A stretch of DNA of 36,959 nucleotides, taken from contig JANYEL010000229.1 of the NCBI GenBank assembly GCA_025363155.1, positions 1 through 36,959 on the forward strand, given 5' to 3'. The DNA is from Moraxellaceae bacterium (GTDB lineage Bacteria > Pseudomonadota > Gammaproteobacteria > Pseudomonadales > Moraxellaceae). The notes under the pieces were generated by a model. It searched no databases. It had not been told where the DNA came from and was given only the letters and a program-made list of their open reading frames with translations. Position numbers and translations under genes: made by a program. How positions within the stretch are numbered: the stretch's first letter is position 1; each line of letters opens with the position of its first letter. Shown piece by piece: positions 1-8,499 of this stretch.

Positions 1-2
1 AT

Positions 3-125
3 CTGGAGAATTATTTGGGATGGCGAAGGTTTTTGGAGCGTTGGGGAAAAACTCTAACTCCAGAAATTGCGCTAACAGTTGCTTTGGCTAAAAATAATCC
101 ATTTCAACTGTTAACGCAGACATAG
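3..125 (+). CDS. C-terminal 40 residues of an unidentified protein (left edge)
   Basis: An open frame enters from the left edge and ends at TAG 123-125. The visible 40 residues include YLGWRRFLERWG and end in LLTQT. The aromatic and basic tail is reminiscent of transposase C-termini, but too little is visible to assign a family. No start is present, so the gene begins outside the window. It could also be a random open frame. Confidence 0.3.
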   Translation: MENYLGWRRFLERWGKTLTPEIALTVALAKNNPFQLLTQT

Positions 126-165
126 CCTTTGCAAAGGGAGGCTGGGAGGGATTTGCTGTTGATCT
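126..165. repeat. Palindromic, possibly dispersed REP-like sequence
   Basis: The perfect 12-bp palindrome CCTTTGCAAAGG (126-137) is followed by a G-rich tract of GGGAGG-type units up to about 153. From general experience, combinations of such a palindrome with GGGAGG units are often dispersed intergenic repeats in gammaproteobacteria. Only one copy lies in this window, so the dispersed nature is inference. Confidence 0.35.
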
Positions 166-202
166 GTTTCTATTTTGTTGGATCTTTTACCAACGCTTTT
201 AC

Positions 203-1150
203 TTGAGTACGAATAATATGGCGGGCAGTAGTTTATTTGCATTGATTGATGATATTGCAACAATTTTGGATGATGTTGCGTTGATGACAAAAGTTGCAGC
301 CAAAAAAACCGCAGGCGTTTTGGGTGATGATTTGGCGCTGAATGCACAACAAGTTCACGGCATTCGTGCCGAACGTGAATTGCCCGTGGTGTGGGCCGTG
401 GCTAAGGGTTCAGCGGTTAATAAGATGATTTTGGTGCCTTCGGCATTATTAATTAGTGCATTGCTCCCTGCGTTGATTATTCCACTGTTAATGATTGGTG
501 GTTTGTATCTATGTTTTGAAGGCGTTGAAAAACTCGTTCATAAATTACTACACCTCCATGAAGATTCTGAAAAAGAGCAAGATGCTTTGGTTGAGGCTTT
601 CCTTGATAAAGACGTCGATATGGTTGCCTTTGAAAAAGGTAAGATTAAAGGGGCGATTCGCACTGATTTTATTTTATCGGCTGAGATCATTGTCATTGCA
701 CTTGGAACTATGGCCGTGGGTGCAACCCTGCTGCAGCAAGCGCTCGTGTTGTCGATTGTGGCTGTCGTAATGACGATTGGCGTGTATGGCATTGTTGCAG
801 GTATTGTGAAGTTAGATGATGCTGGTTTTTACCTTGAGCGTAAAAACAGTAAAGCCTTGCAAGCATTTGGCAGAGTACTGATTGCTGCTGCACCAAAGTT
901 AATGCGGTTTTTATCCGTTGCTGGAACGATTGCAATGTTCTTGGTTGGGGGCGGGATTTTAGTCCATGGTCTACATGGTCTAGGCATTCATAGCATTCCA
1001 AGCTGGATTGAACATGTTGGACATGCGAGTGGTGCGTTAAAGGGTGTCGTTGAGGCGATTTTAAATGGCGTATTTGGTGTTTTAGCTGGCGCAGTGGTTG
1101 TGGCTGTGGTGATGTTCATTCAAAAAATACGAGGTCAAACTGCACATTAA
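203..1150 (+). CDS. DUF808 (YedI-like) inner-membrane protein
   Basis: The 315-residue product matches the DUF808/YedI family. Its N-terminus (AGSSLFALIDDIATILDDVA) and the following VAAKKTAGVLGDDLALNA are the conserved opening of that family. Several hydrophobic segments follow, at about residues 73-105, 155-200 and 235-310, giving a polytopic inner-membrane protein. Function is unknown. The TTG at 203 gives MSTNNM; an in-frame ATG at 218 loses only five residues and is an equally good start, since neither has a strong Shine-Dalgarno. The length is normal for the family. The DUF58 gene begins 28 nt after the stop, so the two may be cotranscribed. Confidence 0.9.
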   Translation: MSTNNMAGSSLFALIDDIATILDDVALMTKVAAKKTAGVLGDDLALNAQQVHGIRAERELPVVWAVAKGSAVNKMILVPSALLISALLPALIIPLLMIGGLYLCFEGVEKLVHKLLHLHEDSEKEQDALVEAFLDKDVDMVAFEKGKIKGAIRTDFILSAEIIVIALGTMAVGATLLQQALVLSIVAVVMTIGVYGIVAGIVKLDDAGFYLERKNSKALQAFGRVLIAAAPKLMRFLSVAGTIAMFLVGGGILVHGLHGLGIHSIPSWIEHVGHASGALKGVVEAILNGVFGVLAGAVVVAVVMFIQKIRGQTAH

Positions 1151-1178
1151 TTAATAGCTTGATGGATGGCTTTGAAAA

Positions 1179-2129
1179 ATGATTAGGACTGCTCAGGGAT
1201 GGCTGAAAAAGAAGACTCAAGCTTGGCAAAATAGACGTTTGCCGCCTGTGAAACAAATACGCCTTACGCAAAGACAAGTCTTTATTTTTTTAAGTAAAGA
1301 AGGTGGTTTGTTTGTCTTAATGATGGCTGCGATTTTTGTCGCAGGTGTAAATTATGCTAATAATTTGATCTTGGGATTATGCTTCTTCCTCGGCAGTGTT
1401 TTGATCATCGTCGTGCATCACACCTTTAATAATTTGTCAGGTTTGCTCCTCGAGGCGGTTGATGCTTCTGATAGCGAAGCGGGCACAGTCACCAATTATC
1501 GAATTCGAATTACACCGCATGGACGACACGTTCCGCACCTAATTCAATTGGAGTGGGATGGGCAGACTCGTATCCTTAATCAAATTGATCGCCCAACGCT
1601 TGTCGCTTTTCAATTGGCGACGCCGACGCGTGGGCGGTTTTTGCCACCACGATTAGGCGTTTCGACGGTATATCCGCTGGGGATTTTACGCGCATGGACA
1701 TATATACGGTTCAGTGAACCTGCGTGGGTGTCACCAAAGCCCATAGAAGGCTTGTTACAAGGTCAGCGCGTCATTTCAGGCGAAGATGATGACGCGGCGA
1801 CACGGGTGGCTGGGCAAGATGAGTTTGATGAATTACGTACGTTTATAGAAGGTGAATCATTAGCACGTGTGTCATGGGGGCATCTGGCACGTGGGCAGGG
1901 TGTGTTGACGAAGCGTTTTTCTGATGCGGTCGGACGTGAACAATTATTGGATTACGATGCAATGTCGGGCGGACATGAATTGCGCTTATCGCAACTGGCA
2001 TATTGGGTGAAACGATTGACTGAGGAACAGGTCGCATTTGGGCTAAAAGTTCGTGATCAGGCGGTTACTTTGGGGAGTGGATTCGGGCATCAAACTGCTG
2101 CATTACGCTTTCTAGCAGAGGTGGAATGA
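1179..2129 (+). CDS. DUF58 family membrane-anchored protein
   Basis: This 316-residue protein has two closely spaced transmembrane segments at about residues 47-90. They are followed by a cytoplasmic part carrying the DUF58 signature near residue 220 (DEFDELRTFIEGESLARVSW). DUF58 proteins usually sit beside a MoxR AAA+ ATPase and a transglutaminase-like membrane protein. Here the transglutaminase partner follows with a 4-bp ATGA overlap (2126-2129), implying translational coupling. No moxR lies immediately upstream; that position is held by DUF808, so the ATPase, if present, is elsewhere. Molecular function is not established. Confidence 0.9.
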   Translation: MIRTAQGWLKKKTQAWQNRRLPPVKQIRLTQRQVFIFLSKEGGLFVLMMAAIFVAGVNYANNLILGLCFFLGSVLIIVVHHTFNNLSGLLLEAVDASDSEAGTVTNYRIRITPHGRHVPHLIQLEWDGQTRILNQIDRPTLVAFQLATPTRGRFLPPRLGVSTVYPLGILRAWTYIRFSEPAWVSPKPIEGLLQGQRVISGEDDDAATRVAGQDEFDELRTFIEGESLARVSWGHLARGQGVLTKRFSDAVGREQLLDYDAMSGGHELRLSQLAYWVKRLTEEQVAFGLKVRDQAVTLGSGFGHQTAALRFLAEVE

Positions 2130-4216
2130 TGCGGCTATCGATGCGTAATGTACTCATGCTCACCCAATTTCTCGTGATTCTGCCGCATCTCGGGCATTTG
2201 CCGTATTGGTTAATTGGCCTTTCAATTGTTGTTGTGATTTCTCAATTAGGTTGGGTCTACCGACGACTTTTTGCGCATTCGAAAGTCCGCCAAAAAACGG
2301 CTCAAGTTGTGGTGTTTTTGTCAGGAATGATTGGCATTTTTCTGACTTTTCATACGTTAATAGGTGTGGAGGCTGGCACTGCGTTTTTGATCATGTGCTT
2401 GCTGGGTAAGCTGTTTGAAGTGAATACGCGGCGCGATGCGTATGTCGTGCTTACGTTTGATTTATTCATTACTGCTGCACTCTTTCTATTTGATCAAGAT
2501 TTGTTTACCGCAATGTGGGCAATGTTCGCAACATTAGGCATCTTGTATGCGATGGCAATGCAAAACGTTGCTGAAAATACATTACTTGTAAATGATGAAA
2601 AAATGACTGAGGTTGAACCTCAATCACAGGTTCGTAAGCGTAGTCCGTTGACGACTATGGCATTAATCGTGATGCAAGCCGTTCCATTGATGATTATTTT
2701 GTTCATATTCTTCCCTAGAATGCCACCGTTTTGGACCATTCAACTGGACAAAGGCAGTGCGCAGACAGGAATGAGTGACAGCATGTCACCAGGTGATATT
2801 GCTGATTTAAGTCAGTCGACTGAACTCGCATTTCGAGCGATATTCACCGAAGGGAAAATTCCAGCTAAATCTGATTTATATTGGCGCGGTCTAGTATTGG
2901 GGTCATTTGATGGCCGTACTTGGCGATCAACTCCTGATCCAAAGTTGAAAATCGTGGTGTGGGGCAATACGGCTTCAATTCCTTCGTGGTTGGTTCAGTC
3001 CGTGAACCTTCAAAAATCGCAACCCGTGAGATACCAACTGATTGTCGAGCCGACACAACAGCCGTGGATGTTCGCCCTGAATTTTCCATTTAGTGTTAAT
3101 GGACAAGCTGGGTTAACTCGCGAATATACCTTACGTGCAGCAGATGATATTGTTCAGCAAACTTCATTTGAGTTAAATCAGTTTAATGTCAAAACCGTTG
3201 ATGCTGAACTTCCTGAATGGCTGGCGCGTGACACATTACAACTCCCTATTGGTAGTAATCCTAAGACTCATCTCTTTGCAGAACGTCTCTTTGCGCGTAT
3301 GAACCATAACCCTGAGCAGTATGCCAATACCGTACTCAATTGGATCCGACGGGAAAATTTCGTTTATACCTTACAGCCGCCGCCGCTGGAAGGTGATCGT
3401 ATTGATCAGTTTTTGTTTGAGACGCGGCGTGGATTTTGTGAGCATTATGCCTCTTCATTTACCTTCCTGATGCGTGCAGCTGGCATACCCGCGCGAGTGG
3501 TGGTGGGTTATCAAGGTGGACAGCTTGGTCGCGACGGCAAGAGTCTAGAAATACGGCAAATGGATGCGCATGCGTGGAGTGAAATTTGGCTAGCTGGGCG
3601 AGGCTGGGTGCGGTTTGATCCCACGGCAGCCGTTTCTCCCGAACGCATTGAACGCGGAATGAAGGCTTTGACGGCGCAAGATTCGTCAATGTTCGGTTCG
3701 GGTGTTGCAGGCGCATTCCGTTATAACCAATTTAAGATGTTGGGGCAGGCGCGCGAGTGGGTGGATTATGCCAAATACATTTGGCAACAAAAAGTCGTTG
3801 GTTTTGACGAGGAAAATCAAGGTAATTTTTTATTTAATATGTTTGGTTTCCGCTCCCAAATGATGCAAGTTTTCGTTATGGCTGGTGCTTTTGTCGTTGT
3901 ACTATCCGTCGTGGTTGGGGTGATGTGGTGGCGACGACGACCTGTATGGCATGCGTTAGATGCACCGTTGATTAAGCTGTCCAAACGGTTAGATAAACAA
4001 AACTTGGCGCGTGAGCCGCATGAAGGTGTCTTGCAGTGGTTGACGCGCGTGGGTCACTTACCTCGATATAAGGAGCAAGCAAAAGAGATCGCGGCGCTTT
4101 ATAGCCAAGCGCGCTATGCACATCACAGTGAAGATATCCGCTCAGATAAATTGGCAAATAAAGTGGCGATCAAGCAACTTCAGCAATTGGTGAAAAATTG
4201 GCGTATGCGTTCTTAA
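2126..4216 (+). CDS. tgpA: TgpA-like membrane transglutaminase (DUF3488, transglutaminase core, DUF4129)
   Basis: This 696-residue protein has an N-terminal block of about six membrane helices (DUF3488, roughly residues 10-200). A periplasmic transglutaminase-like domain follows, then one helix near residue 590 and a C-terminal cytoplasmic DUF4129-type tail. The papain-like triad is intact: Cys438 in GFCEHYA, His482 in DAHAWSE and Asp498 in RFDPTA. TgpA of Pseudomonas aeruginosa is the described relative, a periplasmic transglutaminase important for viability. The ATG overlaps the stop of the DUF58 gene, as is typical for this pair. Architecture and length are normal. The substrate is unknown. 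Confidence 0.93.
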   Translation: MMRLSMRNVLMLTQFLVILPHLGHLPYWLIGLSIVVVISQLGWVYRRLFAHSKVRQKTAQVVVFLSGMIGIFLTFHTLIGVEAGTAFLIMCLLGKLFEVNTRRDAYVVLTFDLFITAALFLFDQDLFTAMWAMFATLGILYAMAMQNVAENTLLVNDEKMTEVEPQSQVRKRSPLTTMALIVMQAVPLMIILFIFFPRMPPFWTIQLDKGSAQTGMSDSMSPGDIADLSQSTELAFRAIFTEGKIPAKSDLYWRGLVLGSFDGRTWRSTPDPKLKIVVWGNTASIPSWLVQSVNLQKSQPVRYQLIVEPTQQPWMFALNFPFSVNGQAGLTREYTLRAADDIVQQTSFELNQFNVKTVDAELPEWLARDTLQLPIGSNPKTHLFAERLFARMNHNPEQYANTVLNWIRRENFVYTLQPPPLEGDRIDQFLFETRRGFCEHYASSFTFLMRAAGIPARVVVGYQGGQLGRDGKSLEIRQMDAHAWSEIWLAGRGWVRFDPTAAVSPERIERGMKALTAQDSSMFGSGVAGAFRYNQFKMLGQAREWVDYAKYIWQQKVVGFDEENQGNFLFNMFGFRSQMMQVFVMAGAFVVVLSVVVGVMWWRRRPVWHALDAPLIKLSKRLDKQNLAREPHEGVLQWLTRVGHLPRYKEQAKEIAALYSQARYAHHSEDIRSDKLANKVAIKQLQQLVKNWRMRS

Positions 4217-4302
4217 TGAGCTACGAAACTTCTACTAAATGCCAATATTGCTTAAAATTCTGCCAGTCAGTCATGTGATTGTGTAAATAAGTCAATTTTC
4301 TA

Positions 4303-4331
4303 TTGCGCATCACGTCGAACTTGCCTAGAAT
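4303..4331 (+). promoter_or_regulatory. Sigma-70 type promoter of tRNA-Val
   Basis: TTGCGC (4303-4308) and TAGAAT (4326-4331) are separated by exactly 17 nt and lie 13 nt before the tRNA 5' end. This is the expected geometry for a tRNA promoter. Confidence 0.7.
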
Positions 4332-4344
4332 CCTGCTCCAGAAC

Positions 4345-4421
4345 AGGCGTATAGCTCAGTTGGTTAGAGCACCACCTTGACATGGTGGGGGTCGCTAGTT
4401 CGAGTCTAGTTACGCCTACCA
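4345..4421 (+). tRNA. tRNA-Val (anticodon GAC)
   Basis: A full cloverleaf can be folded by eye. The 7-bp acceptor AGGCGTA/TACGCCT is perfect. The D-stem is GCTC/GAGC. The anticodon stem CCACC/GGTGG encloses loop TTGACAT with anticodon GAC. The T-arm has loop TTCGAGT, with one G-T wobble at the stem base. The encoded end is ACCA, so CCA is present in the DNA. The gene has its own promoter and terminator and is monocistronic. The CCA end runs into the palindrome CTACCAAATTTGGTAG (4416-4431). Confidence 0.96.
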
Positions 4422-4439
4422 AATTTGGTAGATAAATTA

Positions 4440-4471
4440 GCCACTTACATTAATTTGTAGGTGGCTTTTTT
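4440..4471 (+). terminator. Intrinsic terminator after tRNA-Val
   Basis: The stem GCCACTTAC/GTAGGTGGC (one wobble) with an 8-nt loop is followed by six T residues. The stem core GCCACT and the T run recur in three other terminators of this window (27785, 32437, 34321). Confidence 0.85.
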
Positions 4472-4628
4472 GTGCAGTCATGGTTCCCTTAAAATTCCCC
4501 CATATTATTTAATACTAAAAAATACTTTATTAACAATATTTTGCTCGTCATCAAGCACCACTTATTCTCTTTCTTAATAATATGGCTGAAATCGATTATT
4601 GCTGCTCTAAAACCAGCTTGACAGCCTC

Positions 4629-4652
4629 AATTCTGAATTCTGAATTCTGAAT
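4629..4652. repeat. 7-bp tandem repeat (AATTCTG)x3 plus AAT
   Basis: Three perfect copies of AATTCTG (4629-4649) are followed by a partial copy. The array lies about 340 bp upstream of the porin start and outside the predicted core promoter. Confidence 0.8.
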
Positions 4653-4836
4653 GGGTTGTTTTGCGCATCGGTTGACACCATTTGACTTTATTTTACTTTC
4701 AAAAGGTGTCCGCTTTTCTCAGCAGTGGTCAGTTCAATAGCGTCACATGCCCTCGTGATTATTCAGAAAAAAAGGGGGCGAGAGAATTATCAAATATAAG
4801 TACTAAAAAAATACTTGCCCTAAAATTATTGAATTG

Positions 4837-4870
4837 TTGCATTGTGTAAACGATAGTTGTTATCATTTAC
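4837..4870 (+). promoter_or_regulatory. Porin promoter overlapped by a Fur-like box
   Basis: A -35-like TTGCAT (4837-4842) and a -10-like TATCAT (4861-4866) are 18 nt apart. An imperfect palindrome at 4846-4870 (GTAAA.GATA / TATC.TTTAC) covers the -10. Its core at 4852-4870 matches 14 of 19 positions of the classical Fur consensus by my count. Binding here would block the promoter, predicting induction on iron limitation. The sequence match is observed; the regulation is inference. Confidence 0.6.
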
Positions 4871-4991
4871 ATTAATACGTCTTAGCTGATTGGTCATATT
4901 TGGGTCTGTCATTATTGAGCTGGGCAATACTTCCAACAATAGTCATTCAACGAGTAATTATTGTTTCTACTTTAAACCGATAGGATAAAAG

Positions 4992-6401
4992 ATGAGATCG
5001 TTAAACGCTGCAAAAAAAATGACAACTTCTTCGGTCACAACAACTTTACATACATTATTCAAAAAACAATTGCTCGCTGTAGCGATATTAGGTTCGTTGT
5101 CAGTAGTGGCATTTGCCGATGATGGTGTGACTAAAGAACAGCTTCAACAACAAATGAGCGAGCTGAAGTTGCAGATGCAACAGCAACAACGCCAGTTAGA
5201 TGCCCTGATTAAAGCACAAGAAAAATTGAATGCTGCAACACCAGCGTCAAATGCAAACGCAGTAGCCACAACTTCTGCGACTAATACACCGAACACCACG
5301 AATGTCTCTGCAAGTAATGCAGCATCAGATACTACAATCGGTGGTTATGGTGAGATTGCTTATAACAACTATCGTAAAGACAGCAGCAAAACTCAGGCTG
5401 ATTTAAAACGTTTCGTCTTGTTCTTCGGTCATCGTTTCAATGATCAATGGAGCTTCAATAGTGAAGTGGAAGTGGAACATGCGATTGCCAGTTCGAGTGA
5501 TGCAGGTGAAATTGAAATTGAACAGGCTTATCTGAACTATCAATTAAATCCGAAGATCAATATTAAAACAGGTCTGTTTTTGATCCCGTTTGGATTTATC
5601 AATGAAAACCATGAGCCACCTGTATTTTACGGTGTAGAGCGTAATGAAGTTGAATCTCGCATTATTCCAACGACTTGGCGTGAAGGCGGTATTAGTGTAA
5701 ATGGTAATACAGATATTGGCTTAGACTGGAATGTCGGCCTTACCACAGGTCTAGATATGGCGAAGTTTGATGATTCTTCTGCACCAATGCATGCGAGCCA
5801 TCAAGAGCTGCAATTGGCTAAGGCGCACGATTTGTCTTACTACGGGGCTTTAAATTATCGCGGAATTCTTGGTTTAACTGTGGGTGGTGCGTTATTCACA
5901 GGCAATACAATGCAAGCAAACGCGGACTTTAAAGCAGACAATTCTCAGCCTGATTTTACTGGAATTAAAGGTCGCGTGACATTGGGTGAGATGCATGCAC
6001 GTTGGCAACGTGATGGCTTAGATTTACAAGCATTGTATGCAAAAGGAAAAATTAACAACGCAAGTAAAATTGACGCTACCCTTGATGCGTACAACACTGC
6101 TAACGCTGATTCACGTCCTTTCGTCCCGAGTGAATTTTACGGCTGGCTCGTACAAGGTGCCTATACAGTTTGGCAAAATGGTGATATGTCGTTAACACCA
6201 TTTGTACGCTATGAAAAATTCAATTCGCAATCAAAAATGCCAGCTGGTTTTACAGCTGATCCTGCCAATGCTGATCGCGTAGAAACGATTGGTGTCTCCT
6301 TTAAACCTATTTCTCAATTGGTTTTCAAAGCAGACTATCAGAATTTCCTTGATAACTCTGAGAACAACCGCTTCAATCTTGGCTTAGGTTATATGTTCTA
6401 A
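4992..6401 (+). CDS. Outer-membrane porin with N-terminal coiled coil (phosphate-selective porin O/P-like)
   Basis: This 469-residue protein has a signal peptide, with the hydrophobic core at about residues 27-42 ending AFADD. A glutamine-rich coiled coil follows at about 46-80, of the type that trimerises OprO/OprP-like porins. A low-complexity Asn/Thr/Ala linker precedes a beta-barrel opening at TIGGYGEIAYNNY and closing on the aromatic end GLGYMF. A Shine-Dalgarno-like TAGGATAAAAG precedes the ATG. It is preceded by a Fur-like operator and followed by a terminator, then by flavin-transfer genes. An iron-related role is inferred from that context only. The solute cannot be read from sequence. 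Confidence 0.85.
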   Translation: MRSLNAAKKMTTSSVTTTLHTLFKKQLLAVAILGSLSVVAFADDGVTKEQLQQQMSELKLQMQQQQRQLDALIKAQEKLNAATPASNANAVATTSATNTPNTTNVSASNAASDTTIGGYGEIAYNNYRKDSSKTQADLKRFVLFFGHRFNDQWSFNSEVEVEHAIASSSDAGEIEIEQAYLNYQLNPKINIKTGLFLIPFGFINENHEPPVFYGVERNEVESRIIPTTWREGGISVNGNTDIGLDWNVGLTTGLDMAKFDDSSAPMHASHQELQLAKAHDLSYYGALNYRGILGLTVGGALFTGNTMQANADFKADNSQPDFTGIKGRVTLGEMHARWQRDGLDLQALYAKGKINNASKIDATLDAYNTANADSRPFVPSEFYGWLVQGAYTVWQNGDMSLTPFVRYEKFNSQSKMPAGFTADPANADRVETIGVSFKPISQLVFKADYQNFLDNSENNRFNLGLGYMF

Positions 6402-6426
6402 ATCTAGATTTAAAACTGGGGAATAC

Positions 6427-6459
6427 AAATAAGGGTCTGGCAAATGCAGGCCCTTATTT
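6427..6459 (+). terminator. Stem-loop terminator after the porin
   Basis: AAATAAGGGTCTG (6427-6439) pairs with CAGGCCCTTATTT (6447-6459), with one G-T wobble and a 7-nt loop. The T tract is short (ATTTATT), so some read-through into the FMN-binding gene is likely. The downstream genes may also have their own promoter in 6460-6552. Confidence 0.65.
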
Positions 6460-6555
6460 ATTGAGATTTAGCGTTTTTTTTGTGGCTTGAGATGTTCATG
6501 GCTTTGATAAATTGCCTGTGCGTGTCAAACTTGATGCTAGTTTTAGGAGTTTATG

Positions 6556-7071
6556 ATGAGCCGTAGTCAATGGACACTCATTCCACTTGCCGTCGTTTCG
6601 GCGTCGAGTTACGCGACTGAATATTTTACGGTTGAGCAAGTTCAACAAGTGATTTTCCCCAGTGGAAAATTCGAACCTATGTCCATCATTTTAACCGATG
6701 AGCAGATTCACCACATTGAACAGGTTTCAGGTGTGAAAGTTTCACATAAAGACGTGAAAGCATGGAAAGTGGCAAGTGGTGGCTGGCTGATTGTTGACGA
6801 AGTCATCGGTAAACACGAATACATTACTTACGCAGTCGGGATAACTGCCACTGGTAGTATCAAACAAATTGAGATTATGAATTACAAAGAATCTTACGGC
6901 TATGGCGTGCGTCAGGTCGCTTGGCGTAAACAGTTCGTCGGCAAAACCAGTGCAGCGCCAATTACGCTCAATAAAGATATTATCAATATCAGCGGCGCAA
7001 CCTTGTCTTGCCAACATGTCACGGAAGGCGTCAAACGTGTATTAGCGACTTATGCTGTTGCCCTTAAATAA
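6556..7071 (+). CDS. Exported FMN-binding domain protein (flavinylation target)
   Basis: The product has about 171 residues, with an N-terminal signal sequence ending near SSYATE and then an FMN-binding domain. The flavinylation motif SGATLS places the modified threonine at residue 149 of this start (150 from the ATG at 6553). ApbE-type enzymes attach FMN to this threonine through a phosphoester bond, as in NqrC/RnfG. Two ATGs are adjacent (6553 and 6556); the AGGAG at 6545-6549 has better spacing to 6556. The next gene is apbE, overlapping by 20 bp, which supports an enzyme-substrate pair. Electron donor and acceptor are unknown; ferric reduction is plausible given the Fur-like box upstream. 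Confidence 0.88.
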   Translation: MSRSQWTLIPLAVVSASSYATEYFTVEQVQQVIFPSGKFEPMSIILTDEQIHHIEQVSGVKVSHKDVKAWKVASGGWLIVDEVIGKHEYITYAVGITATGSIKQIEIMNYKESYGYGVRQVAWRKQFVGKTSAAPITLNKDIINISGATLSCQHVTEGVKRVLATYAVALK

Positions 7072-7990
7072 TTCATTTCATCATTTGCGTCGTGCCCGTC
7101 CTCTACTCGGTACACTTGTCGAGGTCTATGCCGAAGGTGAAGCTGGGCTTTTGCCTTCAGCCATAGATCAGGCGTTTGCAGCCATCGAACATGTGCAACA
7201 TCTGATGAGCTTTCACGATTTGCAAAGCGATGTCACAAAAATCAATGCCGCACCCGCAGTTGTAACAATAAAGATCGCTGCAGAAACCTATAAGGTGATT
7301 CAGTTTGCTCATCTGTTGAGCAATCTATCGCAAGGTGCATTTGATATTACGATTGCCGATGTTTTGGTGCGGAGTGGTTTTTTACCTGAATTAGAACAAA
7401 TCACATCGGCTCGATGTGATACATATACAGTGACTTACCTTGATCTTGAATTACTCGAAAATAATACCGTGCGCTGGCAGGAAAAGGGCTGGATTGATCT
7501 TGGCTGGATTGCCAAGGGTTATGCGGTCGATTGTGCGATAGAGAAACTTCAAGCACTCGGTATTCGCAATGCAGTCGTGAATGCAGGAGGCGATCTACGT
7601 TGTATTGGTGATAGTCAACAGATTCACGTCCGCCATCCTGATGAACATACATCAATGATTGCTTTGGGGGGCTTGATTGATGCGGCAGTTGCGACATCAG
7701 CAGGTTATTTTTCTTCAAAGATGAAAGACAATCAAGAGATTCACCCTATTGTTGATCCAAAACAGAGACAATGTACGACTTGGGGGCAAAGCATCAGTGT
7801 AGTGGCATCAAGTTGTATGGTTGCGGATGCTTTAACAAAGATTGTGCGGCTAAGTCCTGACGATAGCTTTGATATTTTGAGTCATTTTGATGCACAGGCG
7901 ATTGCGATTGATCATCGTGGAATGATGATTTGTGGCGCTGCACGTTTAACTGAGATTGTGATGAATAACTACAATGAGCCAATTTTATGA
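7052..7990 (+). CDS. apbE: FAD:protein FMN transferase (ApbE)
   Basis: This 312-residue protein attaches FMN from FAD to threonine in FMN-binding domains, using Mg2+. Family signatures in order: RRARPLLGTLVEV near residue 10, GAFDITIADVL near 95, WIDLGWIAKGYAVD near 145, VVNAGGDLRCIG near 177, VATSAGYFSS near 213, HPIVDP near 232 and VVASSCMVADALTKI near 250. The aspartates of the metal site are retained. There is no obvious lipoprotein or Tat signal, so the site of action (cytoplasm or periplasm) is uncertain. The start overlaps the FMN-binding gene and the stop overlaps the membrane gene (ATGA, 7987-7990), so the three are tightly coupled. Confidence 0.93.
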   Translation: MLLPLNNSFHHLRRARPLLGTLVEVYAEGEAGLLPSAIDQAFAAIEHVQHLMSFHDLQSDVTKINAAPAVVTIKIAAETYKVIQFAHLLSNLSQGAFDITIADVLVRSGFLPELEQITSARCDTYTVTYLDLELLENNTVRWQEKGWIDLGWIAKGYAVDCAIEKLQALGIRNAVVNAGGDLRCIGDSQQIHVRHPDEHTSMIALGGLIDAAVATSAGYFSSKMKDNQEIHPIVDPKQRQCTTWGQSISVVASSCMVADALTKIVRLSPDDSFDILSHFDAQAIAIDHRGMMICGAARLTEIVMNNYNEPIL

Positions 7991-8445
7991 CAACTAGACA
8001 TCATCGCGCACCGATACGATTGAGCAAACTCCATGAGCGTTGGGTCTATGTGATTGGCGGAGTATTGTTTTTTTCAGGATTGGGTTGGTTAGTGTTTCAT
8101 TATTTTATGGCTATACCAAATGAATTCGGTGATGTGCACAATCCCTATGAGCCATGGTGGTTAAAACTGCATGGTGCTGCGGCAATGGGCTTTCTAATCA
8201 TCATGGGTTCATTGTTGCCTGTGCATATGACGAGAGCTTGGCGCTTACGGAAGAATCGATCAAGTGGGCTGTTTATGGTTACACTTTTATCGGTTCTGAT
8301 TACTACTGGCTATGGGTTGTATTACTTGGGTAGTGAGCAAACTCGACCGTGGATTAGCTTGATTCATTAGGTGATTGGTGTGCTTGTCTCTACGGCATTG
8401 CCAATGCACGTTTGGCTGGGAACTCGAAATCGTAAAACTCAATGA
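7987..8445 (+). pseudogene. Small polytopic, probably heme-binding membrane protein interrupted by an in-frame TAG
   Basis: The frame starts in ATGA overlap with apbE and is open for 127 codons to TAG 8368-8370. It then continues in the same frame for 24 codons to TGA 8443-8445. The first part has three membrane helices (about 19-41, 62-82, 94-115). The continuation VIGVLVSTALPMHVWLG is a clear fourth helix with a conserved-looking histidine. Histidines 38, 62, 80, 127 and 141 sit in or next to helices, as in b-type cytochrome subunits that feed periplasmic flavoproteins. A TGG-to-TAG change would explain the stop (SLIH-W-VIG). Either the gene is newly inactivated, the truncated protein works, or UAG is read through. 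Family assignment is by topology and context only. Confidence 0.7.
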
Positions 8446-8499
8446 TTTCAATTTATTAGGATTTATTTTTTCATCAAGTCTGAGCACCCTTCTATACCA

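Larger units (their letters stand above)
4472..4991. other. 520-bp AT-rich gap: porin upstream region
   Basis: I see no gene or gene remnant here. The left half holds a short tandem repeat (4629-4652), and the right half holds the porin promoter with a Fur-like operator (4837-4870). If that promoter is used, the 5' untranslated leader is about 120 nt (roughly 4873-4991). Confidence 0.6.
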
